The translations under genes were made by a program, and so were the position numbers. Below are positions 16,928-25,210 of a stretch of DNA of 64,000 nucleotides, in pieces. Below the pieces are notes generated by a model that was not told the origin of the DNA, ran no database searches, and was given only the letters and a program-made list of their open reading frames with translations. This DNA is from Pseudomonas arsenicoxydans (GTDB lineage Bacteria > Pseudomonadota > Gammaproteobacteria > Pseudomonadales > Pseudomonadaceae), in assembly GCF_900103875.1 (NCBI RefSeq), contig NZ_LT629705.1, positions 4,101,001 to 4,165,000 on the forward strand, written 5' to 3'. Each line of letters opens with the position of its first letter. Within the stretch, counting starts at the first letter, position 1.

Positions 16928-17330
16928 TGTCTTTGAATGCCTTGAATTCCAGCGCATTTCCGCAGGGGTCGAACAGAAACATCGTCGCTTGCTCGCCCAC
17001 CAAACCCTGAAAGCGAATGCCCGGTTCGATCACGAATCGGGTGTCGCGATCTTTCAATCGCTGCGCCAGGGCTTCCCACTCTTTCATTCCCAGCACTACG
17101 CCGAAATGCGGCACGGGCACGTCATGACCGTCCACTGCATTGGTGTGTGCCGCTTCCTGAGACGCGTTTTTCGGCGCCAAGTGGATCACCAGTTGATGGC
17201 CAAAAAAGTTGAAGTCGACCCAATGGTCACTGGAGCGGCCTTCTTCCAGGCCAAATACTTCGGCGTAGAAATTCCGGGCGGCGGCCAGGTCATACACCGG
17301 AATAGCTAGGTGAAAAGGGGAGAGCTGCAT
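16905..17330 (-). CDS. VOC-family glyoxalase/dioxygenase-like protein
   Basis: The 141-residue protein begins [22 protein letters not shown] and has [24 protein letters not shown] and [15 protein letters not shown], the two beta-alpha-beta-beta-beta modules of the vicinal-oxygen-chelate fold. His8, the second-module His and the Glu of LEFK look like metal ligands. Relatives are named glyoxalase or bleomycin-resistance protein, but the reaction is not determined by sequence. Its start is about 110 bp from the divergent LysR gene, a possible regulator. Confidence 0.88.
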   Translation of the reverse strand: MQLSPFHLAIPVYDLAAARNFYAEVFGLEEGRSSDHWVDFNFFGHQLVIHLAPKNASQEAAHTNAVDGHDVPVPHFGVVLGMKEWEALAQRLKDRDTRFVIEPGIRFQGLVGEQATMFLFDPCGNALEFKAFKDISQLFAK

Positions 17331-17443
17331 TGGTTTTGCCTCGGATGTGTCGGGAGTGAGGCTGAGTTTAGCGCTGTGCTTTTTGATTGAAAGACGATAG
17401 TTTTTGCATCGAGCTCAAATTATTTCGATCAATCGAGAACGCC

Positions 17444-18361
17444 ATGCTGCGCGAACTGAAAACTTTCATTGCCGTTACGCGCTTCGGCACGTTTGCGGCG
17501 GCCGGAATGCATATCGGGCTGACTCAGTCGGCGGTCAGTGCGCAGATGCGCAATCTGGAACAGGCGCTGGGCATTCGTCTGTTCGATCGCACCGGGCGCC
17601 AGGCGATCCTCAATGCGGCGGGGCAACGGGCGTTACCGATGGCGCGGGAGATCCTTGAAACGTTCAGTCGGATGGCGGTCAGTGAGGATGTCAGTGAATA
17701 CCGTGGCGAATTGAAGATTGGCGCGGTGGCCACGGCGCAGACCGGCTTGTTGCCGCAGGCATTGGTGCGATTGCGTCAGCAGGCGCCGTTGCTTGAGCCC
17801 AAACTCGTGCCAGGTGTGTCGTTGAATTTGTTGAGTCAGGTGGACACTGGGGAGGTGGACCTGGCGATTCTGATCAAGCCCCCGTTCGACTTGCCTAAAG
17901 AGCTGTCAGCGCAGGTTATCCGCCGGGAAGCCTTTGTATTGATCGTGCCGCCGGACCTCGAAGGCGATGACCCGTTACAGATTCTCGCGAGTCATCCTCA
18001 TGTGCGTTACGACCGCAATTCGTTTGGTGGGCGCCTGGTCACGCGGTTTCTGCGTGAACAGCAGATTGATGTGCAGGTGGCGCTGGAGCTGGATGAGCTG
18101 GAAGCCATCGTGAAAATGGTCGAATGCGGACTCGGCGTTTCGTTGCTGCCCGAAGCGGGGTTGTGGCTGGACTATGGGGCGAAGGTCAGGATCATCCCGC
18201 TGGGCGATTTGACGTTCTATCGCGAAATCGTCCTGTTACAGCGCTACAGCCAGCGCGCACAGCCGATCCAGCAGTTGTTCGCCGAGTGCCTGAATTGCGC
18301 GTCAGTCGACCATGATGCTGCCATCGGCCTGCTGACGGTAGAGGGTGTAGGGCAGCAATAA
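17444..18361 (+). CDS. LysR-family transcriptional regulator
   Basis: The product is 305 residues. Residues 1-60 form the LysR winged helix (MLRELKTFIAVTRFGTFAAA, then QSAVSAQMRNLEQALGIRLF). Residues ~90-300 are the periplasmic-binding-protein-like effector domain (ELKIGAVATAQ, VDLAILIKP). The start at 17444 gives the canonical first helix; an upstream start adds 19 residues of unlikely sequence. It is divergent from the VOC gene, its probable target. Its last 60 bp overlap the convergent lipoprotein gene. Confidence 0.9.
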   Translation: MLRELKTFIAVTRFGTFAAAGMHIGLTQSAVSAQMRNLEQALGIRLFDRTGRQAILNAAGQRALPMAREILETFSRMAVSEDVSEYRGELKIGAVATAQTGLLPQALVRLRQQAPLLEPKLVPGVSLNLLSQVDTGEVDLAILIKPPFDLPKELSAQVIRREAFVLIVPPDLEGDDPLQILASHPHVRYDRNSFGGRLVTRFLREQQIDVQVALELDELEAIVKMVECGLGVSLLPEAGLWLDYGAKVRIIPLGDLTFYREIVLLQRYSQRAQPIQQLFAECLNCASVDHDAAIGLLTVEGVGQQ

Positions 18362-18628
18362 CGTATCGAGCGCACCGGATAGAACCACGTCGATCAGCAC
18401 AATGGCCGGAGCGTTGTCATGCACTTCGGCATCCCGTCCTTTTTCCAGGGGCGCATTCAGTATGCAGAAATCGTAAGTCACACCGCTGTAGATTCGCGGA
18501 ACGGCGCCGCAGTAGCTTTTGCGCTCCTTGAGACTCTTCGCCGCCACTTCGTCACCGCGCATCACTGTTTGTACCGTACCGCAACCCGCGAGCATCAATG
18601 CCGCGAGTAAAACCGCCTGAGTTTTCAT
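18302..18628 (-). CDS. YceK/YidQ family lipoprotein
   Basis: The product is 108 residues from the ATG at 18628, beginning with a lipoprotein signal (MKTQAVLLAALMLAGC, modified Cys16). The mature part has the YceK/YidQ pattern SYCGAVPRIYSGVTYDF and DVVLSGALDTLLLPYTLY. The family consists of small outer-membrane lipoproteins of unknown function. An upstream in-frame start would add ten charged residues before the signal and is less likely. The last 60 bp overlap the 3' end of the convergent LysR gene. Confidence 0.88.
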   Translation of the reverse strand: MKTQAVLLAALMLAGCGTVQTVMRGDEVAAKSLKERKSYCGAVPRIYSGVTYDFCILNAPLEKGRDAEVHDNAPAIVLIDVVLSGALDTLLLPYTLYRQQADGSIMVD

Positions 18629-18685
18629 ACCGCCAATCCTTCGCCGGAAAACCGTCAATCTACGCGTTTCACATCAAAACATCAC

Positions 18686-19123
18686 TCACGCCATTGGGGG
18701 CAAGCGGCGTTTGACCGGGGTCTTTTTGACAATGGCGGTGTTGGTTTCAGCGTGGGTGTTGAGGCGGTCGAGCAGGGTGTCCAGTTGCTCCATCGAACGC
18801 ACATGCAGGCGCGCGATGAAGCAGTCGTCGCCGGTGACTTTGTCGCATTCGGTGAATTCGGGGATGGCCTGGATTTGCCGCTCCACTTCCTGCAACTGAC
18901 CCGGCAGCGGGCGGATGCGCACGATGGCCTGGAGTTGATAACCAAAGCATTTTGGATCGATCTCGACGGTGTAGCCCTTGAGCACGCCACGCTCCTCCAG
19001 ACGACGCAGACGCTCGGCAACGCTGGGCGATGACAGGCCGCTGATGTTCGCCAAGGCCTTGAGCGAGCGGCGTGAGTCTTCCATCAAGGCGCTGATCAGC
19101 ACTTGGTCGATGTCGTCGGTCAT
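18686..19123 (-). CDS. Lrp/AsnC-family transcriptional regulator
   Basis: The 145-residue protein has an N-terminal helix-turn-helix (residues ~5-60: DIDQVLISALMEDSRRSLKA, SSPSVAERLRRLEERGVLKGY) and a C-terminal RAM ligand-binding domain (FECDKVTGD-type motif present as TECDKVTGDDCF). Lrp-type proteins are amino-acid-responsive octameric regulators. It is divergent from a DMT permease gene 130 bp away, the usual arrangement when the regulator controls the exporter. That permease is broken here. Confidence 0.92.
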   Translation of the reverse strand: MTDDIDQVLISALMEDSRRSLKALANISGLSSPSVAERLRRLEERGVLKGYTVEIDPKCFGYQLQAIVRIRPLPGQLQEVERQIQAIPEFTECDKVTGDDCFIARLHVRSMEQLDTLLDRLNTHAETNTAIVKKTPVKRRLPPMA

Positions 19124-19255
19124 GGCAAAACCTCTGTTAGGCGGTTGAGGGAATATGCCTTGATAAAAAAGGCAGAAACCGAGTTTAGCCTGCTTTTTGC
19201 GCTGGAGAAGGCCTGCGCCGGATTGGCATACTTTGGCCTCAAACAGAGGAGTCTG

Positions 19256-20162
19256 ATGATGGACAAAACAATACGTCGCGGTTCATTTGAAATGACCGCC
19301 GCCATGCTGATTTCCGGGACCATCGGCTGGTTTGTGCTGGTGTCCGGGCAACCGGTGCTGGACGTGGTGTTCTGGCGTTGCGTGTTCGGCGCCGGCACGC
19401 TGTTGCTGATCTGCGCGGCATTCGGTTTCCTGCGTCCAGGCATTCTGACCCGCACCACGTTCTGGCTGGCGGTGCTCAGCGGCGTCGCGATTGTCGGCAA
19501 CTGGTTGCTGTTGTTCGCCTCTTATTCCCGTGCATCGATTGCCATCGGCACGGCGGTTTATAACGTTCAGCCGTTCATGCTGGTCGGGTTGGCTGCGCTG
19601 TTCCTCGGCGAGAAGATCACCCTGCAGAAACTGTTCTGGCTGGGCGTTTCGTTTCTGGGAATGCTGGCGATTGTCAGCGCTCATGGCGAGCAGGGTGCGA
19701 GCGGCAACGATTACCTGATGGGGATCGGGCTGGCACTGGGTGCGGCGTTTCTTTATGCGATTGCAGCACTGATCATCAAGCACCTGACCGGCACGCCACC
19801 GCATTTGATCGCGCTGATCCAGGTCAGCACCGGCGTGCTGTTGCTGGCGCCATTCGCGCACTTTTCAGCGTTGCCGCAGGCACCCGGTGCCTGGGGCAGC
19901 CTGGGGCAGCCTGGTGACGCTGGGCATTTTCCACACGGGCGTGATGTATGTGCTGCTGTACGGTGCGATTCAAAAGTTGCCGACAGCACTGACCGGAGCG
20001 CTGTCGTTCATCTACCCGATTGCGGCGATTTTCGTCGACTGGTTTGCCTTCGGCCACCGCCTCGATCCGCTGCAATGGATCGGTGTCGCGGCGATTCTGC
20101 TGGCCGCTGCCGGCATGCAGCAAGGCTGGGGCCTGAAGGTTCGTCGCACGGTTACCTCATAA
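19256..20162 (+). pseudogene. EamA/DMT permease disrupted by a 10-bp tandem duplication
   Basis: From the ATG at 19256 (AGAGGAG just upstream) the frame encodes a normal EamA permease for about 210 residues, up to LPQAPGAWGS. CTGGGGCAGC then occurs twice in tandem (19891-19900 and 19901-19910), shifting the frame. After the duplication the family sequence continues in another frame (LVTLGIFHTGVMYVLLYGAI through GWGLKVRRTVTS, stop at 20162). Removing one copy restores one continuous permease of about 298 residues. As it stands, translation would run in the wrong frame into the downstream gene. It is divergent from an Lrp regulator. A sequencing error cannot be excluded, though an exact 10-bp duplication is more like replication slippage. 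Confidence 0.85.
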
Positions 20163-20170
20163 AACGCGCA

Positions 20171-21142
20171 TCAGATGCTCCAGCGCGGCGCAGTCTTCGC
20201 CAAGCGCTGGCGCATCTCGCCGATATTCAAGGCGAACTGACGGATCAGTAACCGATAACCATCCAGCGGGTTGTACACCGGCGCTTCGAGACTGGAATTA
20301 ACCGGCAAGTCGATAGGGCGATTCAGTCGTTGCGACGCGCCGGTTTTCAGCGCTCGGGCCATGCCGATCAATTGCACCCGAATCTGCCGGTGTTCGGCTT
20401 TCAAAGACGATTGCAGGTGCGCCATGGCGTCGGGGTCATTGGCATCCGGTCGGGTGTTACCGAGGATTTCCAGGGTGCTGACGCACATCCGCAAGTTACG
20501 CTGGATCGCATCGAGTTCGGTCATGGAAATCTTCACTTCCTTGGACACCGACGGCATCAGCGAGCGCAATTGCACCATTACTGTATTCAAGCGATTCATG
20601 AGTTTGAGGTGTTCGTCGTCACTGACCGGTTGGCCATTGATGATGCGCCCGTAAATCGTCGCGCAATCGCGCAGCGAATCCGCGAGGTTGTAGCGCCAGG
20701 AATAGACCGCATACAGCGGCAGGGCGAAGGAAAACGCCAGGGCCAGGGCGATGCCGATCAGAATATCCACCCCGCGCCACAGGCCATCGGTGACAGGGTT
20801 GTCTCCGTGCCCGGCGACGATAAACACGGTAATCGCCGACAGCAGCGCCGTGTAACCGCCCTTGCCAATGGCGTGGTACGAGAAGAACCCGCACACCACC
20901 GACATCGCAAAATAGGTCAGCCACGGCATGCCAAGCCAGGCTTGTTGCGCCACCAGTAAAAGCCCGACACCCGCACCGATCAGGGTGCCGATGGCGCGTT
21001 CGGCGGCTTTTTTGCCAATGTTGCCGTGGTGCTGCAAGCCGCCGATCACCACCAGCATCGTCACCGACGCCCACTCACCGTGGGGCAGGTGGATGCCGGT
21101 GGTCAGCAGGATCGTCGCCAGCAATCCGAGCGATACGCGCAC
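20171..21142 (-). CDS. FUSC-family membrane protein (start uncertain)
   Basis: The product is at least 323 residues: a block of about five hydrophobic helices (ATILLTTGIHLPHGEWASVT, LLLVAQQAWLGMPWLTYFAM, FFSYHAIGKGGYTALLSA) followed by a cytosolic helical region. This is the half-size FUSC/YccS layout, related to aromatic-acid efflux (AaeB) proteins. The GTG at 21142 is the first usual start, but the same frame stays open upstream and encodes an arginine-rich, family-like segment (LLRRVLRPLLDPYRRYRHAK) back to about 21247. There a CTG is preceded by GAGGA, so the true protein is probably about 35 residues longer. The extended start lies 12 bp after the dehydrogenase stop. Confidence 0.85.
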   Translation of the reverse strand: MRVSLGLLATILLTTGIHLPHGEWASVTMLVVIGGLQHHGNIGKKAAERAIGTLIGAGVGLLLVAQQAWLGMPWLTYFAMSVVCGFFSYHAIGKGGYTALLSAITVFIVAGHGDNPVTDGLWRGVDILIGIALALAFSFALPLYAVYSWRYNLADSLRDCATIYGRIINGQPVSDDEHLKLMNRLNTVMVQLRSLMPSVSKEVKISMTELDAIQRNLRMCVSTLEILGNTRPDANDPDAMAHLQSSLKAEHRQIRVQLIGMARALKTGASQRLNRPIDLPVNSSLEAPVYNPLDGYRLLIRQFALNIGEMRQRLAKTAPRWSI

Positions 21143-21258
21143 CGCGTGGATCAGTTTCGCGTGGCGATAGCGCCGATACGGGTCCAGCAGCGGACGCAGT
21201 ACACGGCGCAGCAGTGGTGGCAGTCGGTTGGCTCTGAATGTGCTCAGGCTCGGTGTCC

Positions 21259-22884
21259 TCAGAAAATGTAATCGGTGGTCAGGAAGCTTGAACTGCGTCC
21301 GCTGATGATTTCACTGATGAGTTCCTTGTTGGTTTCCTGGAACTTGGTCGCCACCAGCGTGCGGATCGAAAACACCCGCAGCGCATCATGTACCGACAGC
21401 GTGCCTTCGGCTGAGTTCTTGCGGCCGTTGAACGGGTAGGTGTCCGGGCCGCGCTGGCACTGGGCGTTTAGGTTGATCCGCCCGACCTGGTTGGCAAAGG
21501 TGTCCACCAAACGCCCGACGGCCACCGGGTTGGTGCCGAAGATGCTCAGTTGCTGGCCGAAGTCCGACTCCAGGACGTAGTCGATCACCGTGTCCAGATG
21601 ACGATAAGGCACGATGGGCACCACCGGGCCGAACTGTTCTTCCTGATAGACACGCATCTGCGGCGTCACCGGAAACAACACGGCAGGATAGAAGAACGAC
21701 GCCCGGGCCTGACCGCCGTTCGGATTCACCACCGTGGCGCCTTTGCTCACGGCATCCGCCACCAGCGAATGCAGGTAATCGACCTTGCTCGCTTCCGGCA
21801 ATGGCGTCAGGGCCACGCCGCTGTCCCACGGCATTCCCGGCTTCAGGGTGGCGAGTTTGGCGTTGAATTTCTCGATGAACGACTCGACCACATCTTCGTG
21901 GACAAAGAGGATTTTCAGCGCCGTGCAGCGCTGGCCGTTGAACGACAGCGAGCCGGTCACCGCTTCGCTGACCGCGTTGTCGAGGTCGACCTCGGGCAAC
22001 ACGATGCCGGGGTTCTTCGCATCCAGGCCCAATGCCGCGCGCAAGCGGTGCGGTTTTGGGTGGAGTTTTTTCAAGTCGCTGGCGGCTTTGTTGGTGCCGA
22101 TGAACGCAAAGATGTCGATCTTGCCGCTGGCCATCAGCGCGCTGACGGTCTCGCGACCGCTGCCGTAGATCACGTTGATCACGCCTGCCGGGAAGCTGTC
22201 GCGGAAGGCTTCCAGCAATGGCCGAATCAGCAGCACGCCGAGTTTGGCCGGTTTGAACACCACAGTGTTGCCCATGATCAACGCCGGGATCAGCGTGGTG
22301 AAGGTTTCATTCAGCGGATAGTTGTAAGGCCCCATGCACAGCGCCACACCCATCGGTACGCGGCGGATCTGCCCAAGCGTGTCCTGCTCCAGCTCGAAAC
22401 GGCTGGAGCGGCGGTCGAGTTCTTTCAGGGCGTTGATGGTGTCGACGATGTAATCACAGGTGCGGTCGAACTCTTTCTCCGAGTCCTTGAGGTTCTTGCC
22501 GATCTCCCACATCAGTAGCTTGACCACGGCTTCACGTTGTTCGCGCATCCGGCTGAGGAAGGTTTCGACGTGCTGGATGCGTTCGGCCACCCGCATGGTC
22601 GGCCACAAGCCCTGGCCCCGGTCATAGGCGCGGACGGCGGCATCGAGCGCGGTCAGCGCGGTCTCGGCGTCGAGCAACGGCGTGCTGCCGAGGATCACTT
22701 GTTCATCGCCATTGGCACCGGTCAGGTACACCGGGCTGCGGACCTGGGCGAGGGGCCCGGACCAGGTTTTCAGTTCGCCGTCGACCAGGTATTCACGTTG
22801 CTCGGTCTGGCCGTCGAGGCGGTATTTTTCCGGAATGTCGGCGTGGCTCGGGAACAGGTTGTCGAGAATGTTGGCTGTGGTCAT
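21259..22884 (-). CDS. NADP-dependent glyceraldehyde-3-phosphate dehydrogenase-like (GapN/ALDH family)
   Basis: The 541-residue aldehyde dehydrogenase-fold protein has GPYNYPLNE (Asn188), KPAK (Lys211), the Rossmann turn FIGTNKAASD, and the catalytic cysteine in SFNGQRCTALK (Cys320). The pattern and length fit the long GapN-like branch, which oxidises glyceraldehyde 3-phosphate to 3-phosphoglycerate with NADP, without phosphate. The usual ELGGK motif that supplies the general-base Glu reads GLDAK (286-290), so the base is replaced or shifted. Substrate assignment therefore rests on family resemblance. The FUSC gene follows on the same strand. Confidence 0.85.
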   Translation of the reverse strand: MTTANILDNLFPSHADIPEKYRLDGQTEQREYLVDGELKTWSGPLAQVRSPVYLTGANGDEQVILGSTPLLDAETALTALDAAVRAYDRGQGLWPTMRVAERIQHVETFLSRMREQREAVVKLLMWEIGKNLKDSEKEFDRTCDYIVDTINALKELDRRSSRFELEQDTLGQIRRVPMGVALCMGPYNYPLNETFTTLIPALIMGNTVVFKPAKLGVLLIRPLLEAFRDSFPAGVINVIYGSGRETVSALMASGKIDIFAFIGTNKAASDLKKLHPKPHRLRAALGLDAKNPGIVLPEVDLDNAVSEAVTGSLSFNGQRCTALKILFVHEDVVESFIEKFNAKLATLKPGMPWDSGVALTPLPEASKVDYLHSLVADAVSKGATVVNPNGGQARASFFYPAVLFPVTPQMRVYQEEQFGPVVPIVPYRHLDTVIDYVLESDFGQQLSIFGTNPVAVGRLVDTFANQVGRINLNAQCQRGPDTYPFNGRKNSAEGTLSVHDALRVFSIRTLVATKFQETNKELISEIISGRSSSFLTTDYIF

Positions 22885-23145
22885 GTCGCTACCCCGTCTG
22901 GATTGGGTGACTGATGAATCGTTTTAGCAGACCTCGGCCCCGCTTGTCATGACTCATCTCATCGTTTTGTGGCTCAGGGTTTCTACCCTCAACCCACTCG
23001 CGTCGGTGCCTTCGTGTTGACCTGTGCTTGAGCACAATGAAAAAGGTGGCCCCGTCGAGGGATGCCGTCAACCCGCAAATCCCGTATGGGGTGCACACAA
23101 ATGCTCATCCCCGGTTAAACTCAGCGCTCTTTTTAAGGAGTTCAT

Positions 23146-24033
23146 ATGAGTTATTACCAGCCGGGCATTCTCGCCACCCCTGTTCCGCCACAAGCCCGTC
23201 ATATGTTCTTCGCCCTCGAATCCGCCGAAGCCTTGCCGGCCGCGCTCGATAACCTGGCGCAACTGGTGGACGGGAAATCGGCGGTGGTCGGTTTTGGTGA
23301 GTCCCTGGTCAAGGCGCTGCACGCTGAAGTCGAAGGCCTGCGGGCGTTCCCGGCGCTGGCCGGTGTCGGCGTCGATAACCCGTCGACCCAGCACGCGCTC
23401 TGGTGCTGGTTGCACGGCGTCGACCGCGGTGAATTGCTCAATCGCAGCAACGCCATCGAAGCCGCACTGGCACCGGCCTTGCGCCTGGTGCAGATGAACG
23501 AAACCTTCCGCCACCAGACCGGCCACGATTTGACCGGTTACGAAGACGGCACTGAAAACCCCCACGATGAAGCCGCGGTGGCTGCCGCGCTGTTGGGCGA
23601 AGGTGCAGAAGGCCTGGTCGGTGGCAGCTTTGCCGCGATCCAGCAGTGGCAGCATGACCTCAGGGGCTTTCACGCCATGGCGCCCCATGAGAAAGACAAC
23701 ATCATGGGCCGCCGCCTGATCGACAACGAGGAAATCGACGACGCGCCGATTTCGGCCCACGTCAAACGCACCGCTCAGGAAAGCTTTGCCCCTGAAGCGT
23801 TTGTGGTCCGTCGTTCGATGCCGTGGATCGAAGGCGATCGCGCCGGCCTGATGTTCCTGGCGTTCGGCTTTTCCCTCGATGCCTTCGAAGCCCAGTTACG
23901 CCGCATGAGCGGCCTGGAAGACGGCATCACCGACGGCTTGTACCGTATCAGTCGCCCAATCACCGGCGGCTACTACTGGTGCCCGCCGCTCAAGGACGGC
24001 CATCTGGACCTGCGCGCCTTGCGCGTCGGCTAA
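23146..24033 (+). CDS. Dye-decolourising (Dyp-type) haem peroxidase
   Basis: The 295-residue protein has the family GXXDG motif as GYEDGTENP (Asp134), the proximal haem-ligand region SAHVKRTAQE (His205) and GLMFLAFGFSLDAFE. Dyp peroxidases use H2O2 to oxidise dyes, phenols or Mn(II). No signal peptide is present, so it is cytoplasmic or packaged in an encapsulin; no encapsulin gene is seen nearby. AAGGAG precedes the ATG. The Gfo/Idh/MocA gene follows after 16 bp and is probably co-transcribed. Confidence 0.92.
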   Translation: MSYYQPGILATPVPPQARHMFFALESAEALPAALDNLAQLVDGKSAVVGFGESLVKALHAEVEGLRAFPALAGVGVDNPSTQHALWCWLHGVDRGELLNRSNAIEAALAPALRLVQMNETFRHQTGHDLTGYEDGTENPHDEAAVAAALLGEGAEGLVGGSFAAIQQWQHDLRGFHAMAPHEKDNIMGRRLIDNEEIDDAPISAHVKRTAQESFAPEAFVVRRSMPWIEGDRAGLMFLAFGFSLDAFEAQLRRMSGLEDGITDGLYRISRPITGGYYWCPPLKDGHLDLRALRVG

Positions 24034-24049
24034 CCATCAAGGAGTGATT

Positions 24050-25018
24050 ATGGACGTGGTGCGCTGGGGCATGATCGGCTGTGGCAGCGTCGCCGAGCGC
24101 AAGAGCGGGCCGGCCTTCTACAAGGCACCTGGCTCGGCGTTGGTGGCAGTGATGGGACGGCGTCTGGAGGCGGTCAGCGATTACGCCGCACGCCACGGCA
24201 TCGCCCGGATCTACACCGATGCCGAAGCGCTGATCAATGATCCCGAGGTGGACGCGGTGTACATCGCCACGCCACCCGACAGTCACCACGCCTACAGCTT
24301 GCAGGTGGCTGCGGCCGGCAAACATTGCTGCGTCGAGAAACCCATGTCACTGAATGCCAGGCAGAGTCGCGAGATGCAAAAGGTCTTTGCTGACGCCGGA
24401 CTTAACCTGTTTGTTTCCTATTACCGACGTTCGTTGCCGCGCTTTCAACAAGTGCGGCGATGGCTGGAGGAGGGGCGGATCGGTGAAGTGCGGCACCTGA
24501 CCTGGACACTCACCAAAGCGCCGTCGCCCGCCGATCTGAGCGGCACGGACAACTGGCGCACCGATCCGGAGATTGCCGGCGGCGGTTACTTCGCTGACCT
24601 GGCCAGTCATGGCTTTGACCTGTTTCAGTACCTGCTGGGTGACATCGTCGACGTCGCCGGTTTCACTGCGCGGCAGGCAGGTTTGTATGCCGCCGAAGAC
24701 GCTGTCAGCGCCAGTTGGCGGTTTGCGTCGGGCGCGACGGGCATGGGCTGCTGGAACTTCGTGGCGGATCGACGCGAAGACCGGGTCGAGTTGATCGGCA
24801 GCCGAGGACGGATCAGCTTCTCGGTGTTCGATGAGCATCCGCTGCAGCTTGAAGCCGATGAGAACCTCAGCCTGCACATCGACCATCACGAGCATATCCA
24901 GTGGCATCACGTGCTCGGCATGAACGCGCATATCCGTGGTGAAGCGCAGCATCCGGCCGTGGCCGGGCAGGCGTTGAAAACTGATTGGGTGATGGATCAG
25001 ATTCTTGGGCGTGGCTGA
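24050..25018 (+). CDS. Gfo/Idh/MocA-family NAD(P)-dependent oxidoreductase
   Basis: The product is 322 residues with an N-terminal Rossmann fold (RWGMIGCGSVAERKSGPAFY, residues 5-24) and the family motif EKPMSLN near residue 103 holding the catalytic Lys, then a C-terminal alpha/beta sheet domain (GGGYFADLASHGFDLFQYLL). Members oxidise or reduce sugars, inositols or related compounds. The ATG at 24050 lies 6 nt after AAGGAG; an upstream GTG overlaps that ribosome site and is unlikely. It is downstream of the Dyp peroxidase and followed by a long perfect hairpin that may end transcription. Confidence 0.9.
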   Translation: MDVVRWGMIGCGSVAERKSGPAFYKAPGSALVAVMGRRLEAVSDYAARHGIARIYTDAEALINDPEVDAVYIATPPDSHHAYSLQVAAAGKHCCVEKPMSLNARQSREMQKVFADAGLNLFVSYYRRSLPRFQQVRRWLEEGRIGEVRHLTWTLTKAPSPADLSGTDNWRTDPEIAGGGYFADLASHGFDLFQYLLGDIVDVAGFTARQAGLYAAEDAVSASWRFASGATGMGCWNFVADRREDRVELIGSRGRISFSVFDEHPLQLEADENLSLHIDHHEHIQWHHVLGMNAHIRGEAQHPAVAGQALKTDWVMDQILGRG

Positions 25019-25028
25019 TACATAGGCA

Positions 25029-25118
25029 AAAGATCGCAGCCTCGTTTCACTCGACAGCTCCTACAGGGTTTTGCGTTGATCTGTAGGAGCTGTCGAGTGA
25101 AACGAGGCTGCGATCTTT
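25029..25118. repeat. REPIN-like perfect inverted repeat (38-bp arms)
   Basis: The arms 25029-25066 and 25081-25118 are perfect reverse complements of 38 bp around a 14-bp loop and contain the core CGAGTGAAACGAGGCTGCGA. The same core occurs, in the opposite arm order, at 32591-32689 and 38529-38627. The hairpin lies in the gap after the Gfo/Idh/MocA gene and could act as a terminator. Confidence 0.9.
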
Positions 25119-25173
25119 CGATCTTCTAACCTTATGCTTAATCAGTATTTCTCAATCCCCGTAGCGGCTCTCT

Positions 25174-25209
25174 AAGATCACGTCATAACTCGTTATAACA
25201 AGTGATCTT
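25174..25209. promoter_or_regulatory. Nested dyad over the GntR gene promoter/start, candidate operator
   Basis: AAGATCAC (25174-25181) and GTGATCTT (25202-25209) form a perfect 8-bp outer inverted repeat. Inside are ATAAC (25185-25189) and GTTAT (25192-25196). The element ends one base before the GntR-type start codon at 25211, an ideal position for autorepression of the operon. HutC-type regulators bind similar short dyads, but the site assignment is inference. Confidence 0.5.
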
Positions 25210-25210
25210 C

